Shown here: positions 25,363 to 33,751 of the stretch, piece after piece
Numbering within the stretch: the stretch's first letter is position 1
Layout: every line of letters starts with the position of its first letter
NCBI RefSeq assembly: GCF_014697355.1
Contig: NZ_JACJRQ010000053.1
Span: 1-49,084, forward strand
Reading direction: 5' to 3'
From: Nostoc calcicola FACHB-3891
GTDB taxonomy: Bacteria > Cyanobacteriota > Cyanobacteriia > Cyanobacteriales > Nostocaceae
DNA length: 49,084 nt
The notes under the pieces: model-generated
What the model saw: the letters and a program-made list of their open reading frames with translations, nothing else
The model's database searches: none
What the model was told of the DNA's origin: nothing
Program-made: the position numbers and the translations under genes

Positions 25363-26004
25363 ATGCGAGTAAATCAAGAAATTCTTGAACGAATACGGTA
25401 TGTTGAAAGATTTGAAGTTGTAGTTTCTGGCAAATCTACACATTATGAGAAATCAATACATCTTCGGTCTGATGAGTATCCTTTCAGTCGTGCTGCAAAC
25501 CGCCAGATGCCTATATCAAAATGGCTAGAGACTCGATTCAAATCAACATATCCAGGTTTTCATGCAAGTGTAATTTATCCTGATGGTTCAACCGTTCGTG
25601 CTGATATTCCTATTGGAGTTGTACGAGATGCATATAAGGACTGTAGTAGTCTTTACGGGCAATCAATGCGATTTAAGTTTTCTGGTAATGATGAGTCTTC
25701 CATTATTAAGGTAAAATCCAATCTTAGAAAGGCAGGAATTGAGACAAAATTTGGCAGTCCATCTATTTTATGGCTATGGCAATGGTATACACTTGAGGGT
25801 GATATTTTACGTATTCATCTTCCTATGTTCTATCGCTTAGCACTTCCTGATATCTTAAAATCATTTACTACTTCTTTAGATATTCACCTAGAATTCAACT
25901 TTAATTCTGATAGTTATCATTTGTTTGAATCTAAATCTGATTATTCATATTTTGGAATGGAGCAGCTTCACTTGTTAAAAAATGCCAATAACGAGTATAA
26001 TTAA
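25363..26004 (+). CDS. Hypothetical protein, AT-rich gene
   Basis: A 213-residue soluble protein that I do not recognise, starting at ATG 25363; an in-frame TTG at 25354 is also possible. Visible features are an N-terminal charged segment (ILERIRYVERFEVVVSG), a PDGSTVRADIP beta-type segment near 75, and no signal peptide or membrane span. Base composition and codon use are clearly more AT-rich than the pil and dnaK genes, suggesting acquisition by transfer. It precedes two other small uncharacterised genes on the same strand. Confidence 0.6.
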   Translation: MRVNQEILERIRYVERFEVVVSGKSTHYEKSIHLRSDEYPFSRAANRQMPISKWLETRFKSTYPGFHASVIYPDGSTVRADIPIGVVRDAYKDCSSLYGQSMRFKFSGNDESSIIKVKSNLRKAGIETKFGSPSILWLWQWYTLEGDILRIHLPMFYRLALPDILKSFTTSLDIHLEFNFNSDSYHLFESKSDYSYFGMEQLHLLKNANNEYN

Positions 26005-26072
26005 AAACTTTAATTACGAGAATATAAATTGATGCAAATTTGACCTATGTTAATATTTGGAAGTGAGAGAAA

Positions 26073-26321
26073 ATGACTAAAAATACGGTCAAGTTGCTGG
26101 ATGTAGTAGCATTGGTAGTTGACTTACCCCAATACAATCTCTGGCGTGGTCAAGTTGGTACAGTAGTGGAATTATTAGCTGGCGGTGCTGCGTTTGAGGT
26201 TGAATTTAGCGATCGCCACGGCCGCACATACGAATCTGTCGGCTTACGCCCAGAGCAAATTATGGTGTTACATTTTGAGCCAGCATCCCCTGAATCAGTC
26301 CCGGAAATGGTGACAGCTTAA
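26073..26321 (+). CDS. DUF4926 family small protein
   Basis: An 82-residue protein of the DUF4926 type: VKLLDVVALVVDLPQYNLWRGQVGTVVELL, then FEVEFSDRHGRTYESVGLRPEQIMVL. It looks like a small beta-barrel, SH3-like. Members often sit beside another small gene (for example DUF6883) in pairs that resemble toxin-antitoxin loci, but function is unproven. The ATG at 26073 follows an AGTGAGAG purine run that may be its Shine-Dalgarno. The next small gene lies 185 bases downstream. Confidence 0.75.
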   Translation: MTKNTVKLLDVVALVVDLPQYNLWRGQVGTVVELLAGGAAFEVEFSDRHGRTYESVGLRPEQIMVLHFEPASPESVPEMVTA

Positions 26322-26506
26322 GCGATAGTGGCCAGAGCGATCGCAGCACTAAAATAAGACTAAAATATGTAAATCATTTGCTGCCCAATTCGTTATACAT
26401 CTGCTTGAGTTTATCAATCCTAAGCAGTACAATCGCTGACAATGGCGGTTCTGAGATAACGTGCGATCGCCCAACTCATGAATTCTGAAAACTACAGGTG
26501 AGTATC

Positions 26507-26764
26507 ATGCAATCCCACGCACCAGACCTCGCAGAACAAGCTAAAACCTGGAAATTTCTAGAACTCTGGGTCGATCCGGTTGTTTTCCCGCCTAAGATTC
26601 TTATGCTAATTGGCGCTCAAGACGGCACTTGTCGTATTTTCAACCCTGCATATAACTATAAACTCGTAGTCACTCATTCCAACTACCAAGCAGCCCAAGA
26701 ATGGCTTCTTGAGGATGAATATGAACGAGTCAAAGGTCAACTTTTGGCTGAAGAAATTATCTAA
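26507..26764 (+). CDS. Small hypothetical protein
   Basis: An 85-residue soluble protein with no family that I can name. Sequence features: KTWKFLELWVDPVVFPPKILMLIG then GTCRIFNPAYNYKLVVTHSNYQAAQEWLLEDEYERV, which looks like a compact alpha/beta domain. I chose the ATG at 26507, which has AGGTGAG about six bases upstream; a GTG at 26498 is in frame but lies inside that purine stretch. It follows the DUF4926 gene after 185 bases with GCGATCGC octamers between them. Confidence 0.6.
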   Translation: MQSHAPDLAEQAKTWKFLELWVDPVVFPPKILMLIGAQDGTCRIFNPAYNYKLVVTHSNYQAAQEWLLEDEYERVKGQLLAEEII

Positions 26765-27149
26765 TCAAGCGATCGCACCACTAAAATAAGAAAAAAATCA
26801 TATAAAAGCTAAAATTTGCTTGTTTGTGCTATGCCGTCAGTTTTATTCTGATGCGTAAAAATTGTTTGTATTACAATGCACAATAATCTTGAAATTACGA
26901 AGCCTTTCCTGATAAAAATACACCTAAAAATAAATTTTAGAGAATAAAATCTGTCTTTCGTAAAGGTTTTTATAAACTTATAACAAGAATTGCATACTTA
27001 CTTAAGTATATTTTAGGTGTGATTATTAATTTATTGTTAATATAGTCACACTTAAGTGAATGAATAGTTAAAAAATATTATAGATACAAAAATTACAGTA
27101 ATCTTTTAAAGTCATTTCGTGCAACCCTTGTCAAGTGGAGAACACTTTT
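26765..27149. other. AT-rich promoter region of the dynamin/SrfB-like operon
   Basis: No gene is visible. This 385-base, very AT-rich stretch must contain the promoter of the three-gene block to its right. The only strong structure is the palindrome cluster at 26999-27058, listed separately. Confidence 0.5.
26999..27058 (+). promoter_or_regulatory. Palindrome cluster upstream of the dynamin-like gene
   Basis: TACTTAAGTA (26999-27008) and CACTTAAGTG (27049-27058) are perfect palindromes whose starts are 50 bases apart. Between them an imperfect inverted repeat has TGTGA (27018-27022) and TCACA (27046-27050). The arrangement suggests operator sites for a dimeric regulator. It lies about 90 bases before the gene. 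Confidence 0.4.
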
Positions 27150-29828
27150 GTGAAGCAAGAAAAAATTCTTATTTGGAAAGAATACGCTGAGTCAATCCGT
27201 CAAAAGGTAGATTTGGTATTAAATAATTCTTCATTTAAATCTTCATCACAAGCGAGTTGGTTTCATCCTGACTTACCACAGGTTTTAACAAGTTTGGATG
27301 CTGCTGCTCAAAAAACAATTGAAAATGCCTCCTCGCCAGTGAAAATTGGCATCATGGGAGAATTTAATGCTGGTAAAACTTTACTCATAGGTAGTTTGAT
27401 TGGTTATGCAGATGCTTTACCTGTAAGTGCCAATCCAACTACAGGGAATGTAACAGCCATACATCTAGTACCGCAAGATGATTTGCAGACAACTCAAATT
27501 TCTGCATTTACAGTGGAATATTTAGATGAATTAGGTGTGAAAGAATGTCTGCGTTATATGTTAGATGAAGCTGCCAAGAGAACCCTAGCTGCTGGACTTT
27601 CTTTAGGAGAAACTCTCAAGAATTTAAATCTTAACAATGATGGGTTTATTGAGAGTATTACCAACTGGAGTCAACAAGCATGGAATGCTAGCAACAACCC
27701 AGATTTACGTTATTTAATTCGGGAATTAATCATATTTATTAATACTTACAAAGCATATAAAACAGCTATATGCAATAATTCCTATACAATTGATGCTACT
27801 ACTGCCGAGGAAGGATTAAAGCTGACTCCTCCACCAAAAGATATCCAAAATTTGAAGTTTGTGGAAATTATACCAACTACTTTAGTAGCTATAGAAAAAT
27901 CCCCACAACAGCTAACAAGTCAGCTATTACAACGCAGTTTTTCTCTGATTCATCGCATTCAGATAGAAGTTGGTATATCAAAAGAAATTTGGAATCTTTC
28001 TGGGTTACAGGGTGTAAACGAATTTATTTTGCTTGATTTTCCAGGGTTGGGAGCCGCTAATTCCGGAGTCCGAGATTCATTTTTATCCCTGAATGAATTA
28101 AAAAAAGTGCAGACAATTTTGATTTTGCTTAATGGTGAATCTCCAGGAAATGACCGGGCAGGAAAAATTTTCACCATGCTACAGCAGCAGAAACAAGGAC
28201 AAAATATCAAAGACAGAATCATTGTAGGTGTTGGACGTTTTGATAAACTGCCCTTGAAAGACGATGGTGAAGATTTAGTTTTACAAGAGTTAATTAAAAA
28301 TAGTGCTTCTCCTTGGGAAGAAGACCTGGAAGACCCTTTAATAGGATCGGAATCACGAGGGGAACAATTAGACGAGCAAAAGGTACTCGAAAAACTAAAA
28401 ATTCTGAACACAACGATCGCCACAGCACAAGCTTTTACGAGTCGTCAAGACCGAATTTTGTTGCTCTCACCCTTGTTGGGATTAGCAGAACTCAAAAAGC
28501 GATCGCGGACAATTCAAATTGGCTCTCAACAGTTTTTAGTAAAATTGGAAACACCTGGTTTCCTCGATGAAGCCGAACGGATGCGTTCCTACTGGGAAAA
28601 ATTAAGCGAAAAGCTGCTAGAATCCAACTCTCGGAGTGAACTTGGTAAGCAACTAAGTTATTTCGCTGATGATGGTAGTATCGGTAAACTCAGAGAATTG
28701 CTACAAAAACACGTAGAAGAATATGGATTTCAGCAAGTTTATGAAGATACTGAGAGATGTTATCAAAGTTTAAAACAAGAATTAAAAAAATTAGAAAATA
28801 TACTCAATGAAATCAAAGACCAAGGTATTCCTGTAGAAGAAAATCCCAATATAGCTAACTTGCGGCAAATAGTTGAAACATTGTATAACATCTATAACGA
28901 CTTCCGCAGAGATTTGGATAAAGAGCCATTAAAAGACCGTTCTCAAGTTCCTCTGAGCGATGTTGTTTATCAAGAATTGACCTTTAAAATGTTTGATTGG
29001 CCAGAATGGAATTCTTTGTTTCAAAGGTCACAAAAAGGTATTATTACACTCCCAGAAAAAGATGCTTTGGATGATGCTATCTTTGGCTTAGATACGCAGT
29101 CATCGAATGATATTCCCACTAAAAGTGACGATTTTTATACCTCGTTTGAAAAGACTATCCAAGAGTTAGAAATTTTTGCCCGGACTTTGAGTAGACAAGC
29201 AGTTGCTGACTTATTGAACTCTTTAAGTGCCAAAGTATCTGTTCACAAAGAAGAACTGTCGAAAATTATTCCTAGAGATAAATTACAGGAACGTACTAAC
29301 AAATTAAGAGAGAAATATAATAACGCCAGAGCGTTGCAAATTCTTTCAGGAACTGCCGTTAATCCCCATCTTTTACAAGATTACATTTTTAAGAAATGCA
29401 ACCTCCAACCAGAAGCAAATACAACCTACACAACTAAACCAGAAAATATTTTTCCATTGGCGCGTTCTGTAAATAATAAAAATGGTCAAAATTTTGATTG
29501 GGGAAATAATCTGCAAAGGAGATATCAGAGTAATCAAGATACACCAAAACCAGCTAATCATGAAATTCTAGTGCTGCGATTGCGAGACGAGATGATAGCC
29601 TGTGCTGGATTAAGATTAGTTGAATTAGTTAGTGAAGTGAATCAACATCTGAATAATACCCTTGGAGAATTACTCAATAATCTGATTAATGAATTGCAAG
29701 CTTTATTGAGAAATGAAGCACTATTGCGGGATATTGCCACAGAAGATTCACAAGGTAGTGGGGAAGTTCCGACTTGGCTACAGATTTTAGACAATATTAC
29801 TTCTAACCCCGAACCAGATATTATTTAA
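27150..29828 (+). CDS. Dynamin-like large GTPase
   Basis: A large GTPase of about 892 residues in the bacterial dynamin/YeeP-like group, probably acting at membranes through GTP-driven assembly. The P-loop GEFNAGKT is at 70-77, switch I Thr lies in NPTTGNVTA, and G3 DFPGLG is at 296-301. The G4-like segment is VGRFDKLP, with Asp near 365. Long helical segments follow, with predicted coiled coil around YQSLKQELKKLENILNEIKDQ. There is no clear transmembrane helix, so membrane contact would be through a helical tip or paddle. I chose the GTG at 27150 with GGAG nine bases upstream; a GTG at 27135 is in frame. First gene of a three-gene block. Confidence 0.85.
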   Translation: MKQEKILIWKEYAESIRQKVDLVLNNSSFKSSSQASWFHPDLPQVLTSLDAAAQKTIENASSPVKIGIMGEFNAGKTLLIGSLIGYADALPVSANPTTGNVTAIHLVPQDDLQTTQISAFTVEYLDELGVKECLRYMLDEAAKRTLAAGLSLGETLKNLNLNNDGFIESITNWSQQAWNASNNPDLRYLIRELIIFINTYKAYKTAICNNSYTIDATTAEEGLKLTPPPKDIQNLKFVEIIPTTLVAIEKSPQQLTSQLLQRSFSLIHRIQIEVGISKEIWNLSGLQGVNEFILLDFPGLGAANSGVRDSFLSLNELKKVQTILILLNGESPGNDRAGKIFTMLQQQKQGQNIKDRIIVGVGRFDKLPLKDDGEDLVLQELIKNSASPWEEDLEDPLIGSESRGEQLDEQKVLEKLKILNTTIATAQAFTSRQDRILLLSPLLGLAELKKRSRTIQIGSQQFLVKLETPGFLDEAERMRSYWEKLSEKLLESNSRSELGKQLSYFADDGSIGKLRELLQKHVEEYGFQQVYEDTERCYQSLKQELKKLENILNEIKDQGIPVEENPNIANLRQIVETLYNIYNDFRRDLDKEPLKDRSQVPLSDVVYQELTFKMFDWPEWNSLFQRSQKGIITLPEKDALDDAIFGLDTQSSNDIPTKSDDFYTSFEKTIQELEIFARTLSRQAVADLLNSLSAKVSVHKEELSKIIPRDKLQERTNKLREKYNNARALQILSGTAVNPHLLQDYIFKKCNLQPEANTTYTTKPENIFPLARSVNNKNGQNFDWGNNLQRRYQSNQDTPKPANHEILVLRLRDEMIACAGLRLVELVSEVNQHLNNTLGELLNNLINELQALLRNEALLRDIATEDSQGSGEVPTWLQILDNITSNPEPDII

Positions 29829-29907
29829 CATCTCACTGTACATTATGTGATATCGAGCCTCGTTCATTTTTGAATATTCTGCCATTCTACTAAAAGGGGA
29901 AAAACTA

Positions 29908-32900
29908 ATGCCTGTGGAAATTAGACTTGTGCCTCGTTTCCAATTGCGTACAATCGATGAGGAATATACTCTAGAGTTGCCTGTCATCGAACTGGCTCCT
30001 ACAAACGATGGCAATTTACCCTATGTTTCCCGTATCAGTTGTTCTATCACCGGAACACCTGAAGAACTAGCCAAAAAAATTGCATCTGTATATTCACAAT
30101 TTAGTTCCGACAAGCCTATTTTACTTGCCAATCCACAACGATTAAAGCAAAGTCTTTGTAAGCTAGATGAACCATTACCTGATAACGTCAGTTGTAGTTT
30201 GCAAGTTAGTATTGAGTATTTTGATTCTGACTCTAGTGGAAATCCGGCGATTTTTTCGATACCAAAGAATGCAACTGCTACCAGTCTAATGTTTACTCGA
30301 ATGGTGACTCCCGCTGTTCCACCTGTGTTTAATCGACCTCCCATTGTTCCACCTTTGCCACCGCCACCACCAACAGTAGAAATTTCTTATCCCGGTTGGT
30401 TTGCTTTGGATTTTGGTACATCTAACTCTACAGTTAGTCTTTTTGACCCTCGTCGGAGTTTACCACAGGATGTTCTGCCTCAAGAGCAAGAAACACGTTT
30501 GCGCCGTCGATTGGTAGAATGGCTAAATTCTAATCCGGCGGAGGCTTTACCTAATATTAATGTCAGTGAATGGGAAACTTTTGTTAATGATTTGAAGAAA
30601 AATCTCGATCTAACGCCATCTAGTAGTTTTGCAGATATCTTTTCAACAGGAAAAAGCGATCGCCTCCTAGAAGGAATTAAGCAGATTGAACTTTGTGTAG
30701 CAAAACGACAGTCCTTGTTTCGTAAAGCAGCCAGTAACCATCTTAGCCAAATTTACCACGAAGCATTTCGCGTTCCTCCCCTAGAGTCACAAAGTCTATT
30801 TTCAGTTGAGTTGGATGCTGCTCGTCGCCTCAGCGAAATCAAAAGTGAGTTGCAAATTACCAACTTGGAACCTTTACAAGTATTGATGGGTGAACGTGTA
30901 AAACAAGAAAGATTAAAAGCTATTGCCAAAGGGGCAAATGATGCTGATGAAATTGCAGGTGCTTTTTACCATTCACCAAAACGTTACTTTGGCCAAAACA
31001 GTGAATTTATTGTCACTCTGGATGGTAAAAAGCAAAAAATTACAGTCAACCAGCTGATTCAAGCAGCTTGGGGTCATCTAATTCAATTAACTGACGATTT
31101 TCGTCAAAGAAACGCCAATCGTTTTGCTGAAGGTCGTTTTACCACAGCAGTAGTAACTTATCCGACGATCGCTTCTCCGGTAGTACGTAGTGATATAGAA
31201 AAATTAGTAAAAAAATTAGGTATTCCTGATGTCCAAATCGCCTACGATGAAGCAGTTTCCGTAGCAATTTTCTTTCTTTGGCGGGAATTTGGCGGTGATT
31301 TGAATTTAGGTATAGAATCTTTCAAAACTCGTTGTCATTTGGATGGTGACAAATGGTCACAAAATGTTTTGGTGTTAGACATTGGTGGCGGAACTACGGA
31401 TATTGCGTTGATTCGTCTAACTCTCAAAGAAATTGACCCCTTTGAAAGTGGTGAAGACCGAGGCGCTGGTGGACGTTACTATGTACTTACTCCCACATTG
31501 CTAGGTTCTTCAGGTCATTTGCAGCTGGGCGGCGAGTTAATTACTTTATGGATATTTAGATTTTTAAAAGTTGCGATCGCTGATTGTTTGTTAAGTGCAG
31601 TAATCGATGGCAGTATTGAAAGTGAAACGCTACAAAATTTAATTAGTGATTTAAACCCCCGTTTTTTAGAAAACGGTACTTTCAAAAAAGGTACACTCAT
31701 CGCTTGTGTAGATAAAGAGAACCCAGAGGCAGATTCTGCTGCCTACGAAGATGCCCTGAAAGATACAGAAAGAGTCATACCTACCCAGTGGAAAGTATCA
31801 AAAAATTCGGCATCAAAGGCACAGAATTTTTACACGCTTTGGGAATACGTTGAAGAAGCAAAATTGAAATTTGCCGAGACCACTGCTGACGATAATATAT
31901 CCCCAATCTTTGTTCTCTCAGCAAGTGAAATTTCACAAATAATGATTAATAGTGGCATTAAATTTGAAGTAAAAAATCCTGATAACTTGAGAGTAGAAAT
32001 CAACAAACAGCAATTTGAACAAGCTGCTGCGCGAGTTATTAAACAAGCAATTAGTATTGCTAAAGGATTGGTAAAAAGTAGATTATCACCAGATAACCAA
32101 AGCAATGATAATTTAGCGATCCAAAAAGTTGATTGGTTAATTTTATCTGGTAAAACCTGTAATTTTTACTTGCTTCAAGACGAAATTCGGCGTGAATTTA
32201 GCAAATATAATTATTTTACTTGGAATCCAGAACGAGTGACATTTGTCCCGGAATTTACCAAACTTGCTACCTCTGCGGGAGCTTGCTATGCAGAAAAATT
32301 ACGCCGATTAATTTTTAATCCACGAGACTCCATAGACCTATTGCGGAAAGGAGCTAACCAACTTTATATTAATGTCAAAAACTTATTTTATTTTTTACCT
32401 TGTTCTTTTGTTTTAGAAGCATTTCCTCCTATACCCTTATTTGAGGCGGGAAAACAATTATATCAACTAGACCCCAAAGACTCAGAGGCAAAAGCACTTA
32501 GTGATTGGAAGGGTATACAGTTGTTAACTTTAGTCAAACGTCTAGATTTTGAAGGAATTGAACCACAACTCTGGGGAAGTTTTAATGGACAAGCCCTTTG
32601 CAATCAATTGGGCATGATAGACCAAGATTTTCAAAATAAAATCAAAGTCCAGTTTGAAGTTAACTACAAATTACAGTTTAAATTACTACTTTGTCGAGGT
32701 AATCCTCATTACTTGATAGAAGCAAATTTAGCAAAATTAGATCTCAAAAAAGTGTTGGGCACACCAGACGTAATTATTGATGGCAAAGTTTTGTGTGATA
32801 TTGCGGTCAATATTCTAGAAGCACAAACAGTTGACAAACCAGAAGCTTCCCATTTAGTATTTCGAGCCTCGGAAGATTATAAAAAGTCTTTGCAATTTTT

Positions 32901-33255
32901 TCACTACGAAAATGCTGCTACAGAAGAAACAGTAACTGGACTAATTAGTGAACCTGTACCTCCTTTTCCGCGCAGTGGTAAACATACTTTTTATTTTCGT
33001 CTACCAGGTACTAAGGAATGGATCTTAATCGGTGAACTTAGCACTTTCGACTATTCGACTGAGTATGTATGTAAATATTGTGTCACCTTAGACGAAAAAG
33101 GTTTTTTGAGGCTTCACGTTGGGGAAGTGCCTTATTGCAAGTCGGATTCTCCAGCAGTTCTCGCTTACCAAGAGGGATGGGTTTATCTATCAGAACTAGA
33201 GCTACAACCTAACGATACGGATGAAAAACGCGACCCATTTTGTGGAAAACATTAA
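29908..33255 (+). CDS. SrfB-like actin/Hsp70-fold ATPase
   Basis: A 1115-residue protein with an actin/Hsp70-type ATPase fold resembling the SrfB family. Residues 1-130 form an unassigned N-terminal region, followed by a Pro-rich linker (134-155). Phosphate-1 ALDFGTSNST is at 166-175, phosphate-2 LDIGGGTTDIAL starts at Asp491, and the adenosine-type motif LILSGKT is near 744-750. About 300 C-terminal residues do not resemble an Hsp70 lid. Large insertions separate the ATPase motifs. A purine-rich AAAGGGGAAAA run precedes the ATG. It is 79 bases after the dynamin-like gene. SrfB is known next to SrfC in enterobacteria, where SrfC is GTPase-like, so the pairing looks conserved. Confidence 0.8.
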   Translation: MPVEIRLVPRFQLRTIDEEYTLELPVIELAPTNDGNLPYVSRISCSITGTPEELAKKIASVYSQFSSDKPILLANPQRLKQSLCKLDEPLPDNVSCSLQVSIEYFDSDSSGNPAIFSIPKNATATSLMFTRMVTPAVPPVFNRPPIVPPLPPPPPTVEISYPGWFALDFGTSNSTVSLFDPRRSLPQDVLPQEQETRLRRRLVEWLNSNPAEALPNINVSEWETFVNDLKKNLDLTPSSSFADIFSTGKSDRLLEGIKQIELCVAKRQSLFRKAASNHLSQIYHEAFRVPPLESQSLFSVELDAARRLSEIKSELQITNLEPLQVLMGERVKQERLKAIAKGANDADEIAGAFYHSPKRYFGQNSEFIVTLDGKKQKITVNQLIQAAWGHLIQLTDDFRQRNANRFAEGRFTTAVVTYPTIASPVVRSDIEKLVKKLGIPDVQIAYDEAVSVAIFFLWREFGGDLNLGIESFKTRCHLDGDKWSQNVLVLDIGGGTTDIALIRLTLKEIDPFESGEDRGAGGRYYVLTPTLLGSSGHLQLGGELITLWIFRFLKVAIADCLLSAVIDGSIESETLQNLISDLNPRFLENGTFKKGTLIACVDKENPEADSAAYEDALKDTERVIPTQWKVSKNSASKAQNFYTLWEYVEEAKLKFAETTADDNISPIFVLSASEISQIMINSGIKFEVKNPDNLRVEINKQQFEQAAARVIKQAISIAKGLVKSRLSPDNQSNDNLAIQKVDWLILSGKTCNFYLLQDEIRREFSKYNYFTWNPERVTFVPEFTKLATSAGACYAEKLRRLIFNPRDSIDLLRKGANQLYINVKNLFYFLPCSFVLEAFPPIPLFEAGKQLYQLDPKDSEAKALSDWKGIQLLTLVKRLDFEGIEPQLWGSFNGQALCNQLGMIDQDFQNKIKVQFEVNYKLQFKLLLCRGNPHYLIEANLAKLDLKKVLGTPDVIIDGKVLCDIAVNILEAQTVDKPEASHLVFRASEDYKKSLQFFHYENAATEETVTGLISEPVPPFPRSGKHTFYFRLPGTKEWILIGELSTFDYSTEYVCKYCVTLDEKGFLRLHVGEVPYCKSDSPAVLAYQEGWVYLSELELQPNDTDEKRDPFCGKH

Positions 33256-33329
33256 GAGGAAGAATTCAGAATTCACAATTCAGAATTCAGCAATCTTTTA
33301 GTCAGGGATTTAGGGTAAAGTCAGAGCTA

Positions 33330-33520
33330 TAGAACTTACGGATTGACGCAAAATACAAAGTATGCACAGTTTGAAAACCATATCTATCGTAGGGGCACAG
33401 CAGTGCTGTGCCCCTACCACGCGGGGTTTACGTACCATCAAAGAACGATTAATCAAAGCCTGAAACGAACTATTTTCGTGAACGCATACCATGATTAATT
33501 TGTACAGTGCGTAAGTCCTA
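33330..33520. mobile_element. 191-bp MITE-like element, AGGACTTACG termini
   Basis: Ends TAGAACTTACG (33330-33340) and CGTAAGTCCTA (33510-33520) are inverted with one mismatch. The direct repeat AGCTAT flanks it (33325-33330 and 33521-33526). The core contains a near-perfect palindrome with 14-base arms beginning GTAGGGGCACAG (33389-33417). No coding capacity. It is inserted between two genes of the dynamin/SrfB-like block. Confidence 0.65.
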
Positions 33521-33523
33521 AGC

Positions 33524-33631
33524 TATAGCGTTTCCCGACAAGCGTGAGGTACACCTGTAGGGGCACGGAAGTGCCGTGCCCCTACGTCTGGCGATATAAT
33601 GTTGCACTGCATCTGAATAGGAACCGCTATA
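33524..33631. mobile_element. 108-bp MITE-like element, TATAGCGGTTCC termini
   Basis: Ends TATAGCGTTTCC (33524-33535) and GGAACCGCTATA (33620-33631) are inverted with one mismatch. The core has 12-base arms starting GTAGGGGCACGG (33557-33568) and the complement (33574-33585). It abuts the element at 33330-33520. Confidence 0.6.
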
Positions 33632-33662
33632 AGACTGACCGATGACTAAACAGTGAAACGTT

Positions 33663-33720
33663 AATTCTGTATTCTGTATTCTGAATTCTGTATTCTGTAT
33701 TCTGAATTCTGTATTCTTCT
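33663..33720. repeat. ATTCTGT tandem repeat
   Basis: Eight degenerate copies of a seven-base unit (ATTCTGT/ATTCTGA). Inverted GAATTCAGAATTCA units lie at 33263-33292, so the two MITE-like elements sit between complementary repeat arms. Confidence 0.7.
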
Positions 33721-33751
33721 TCAACAACTTCAATCAAATCCTCAAAGGCTT

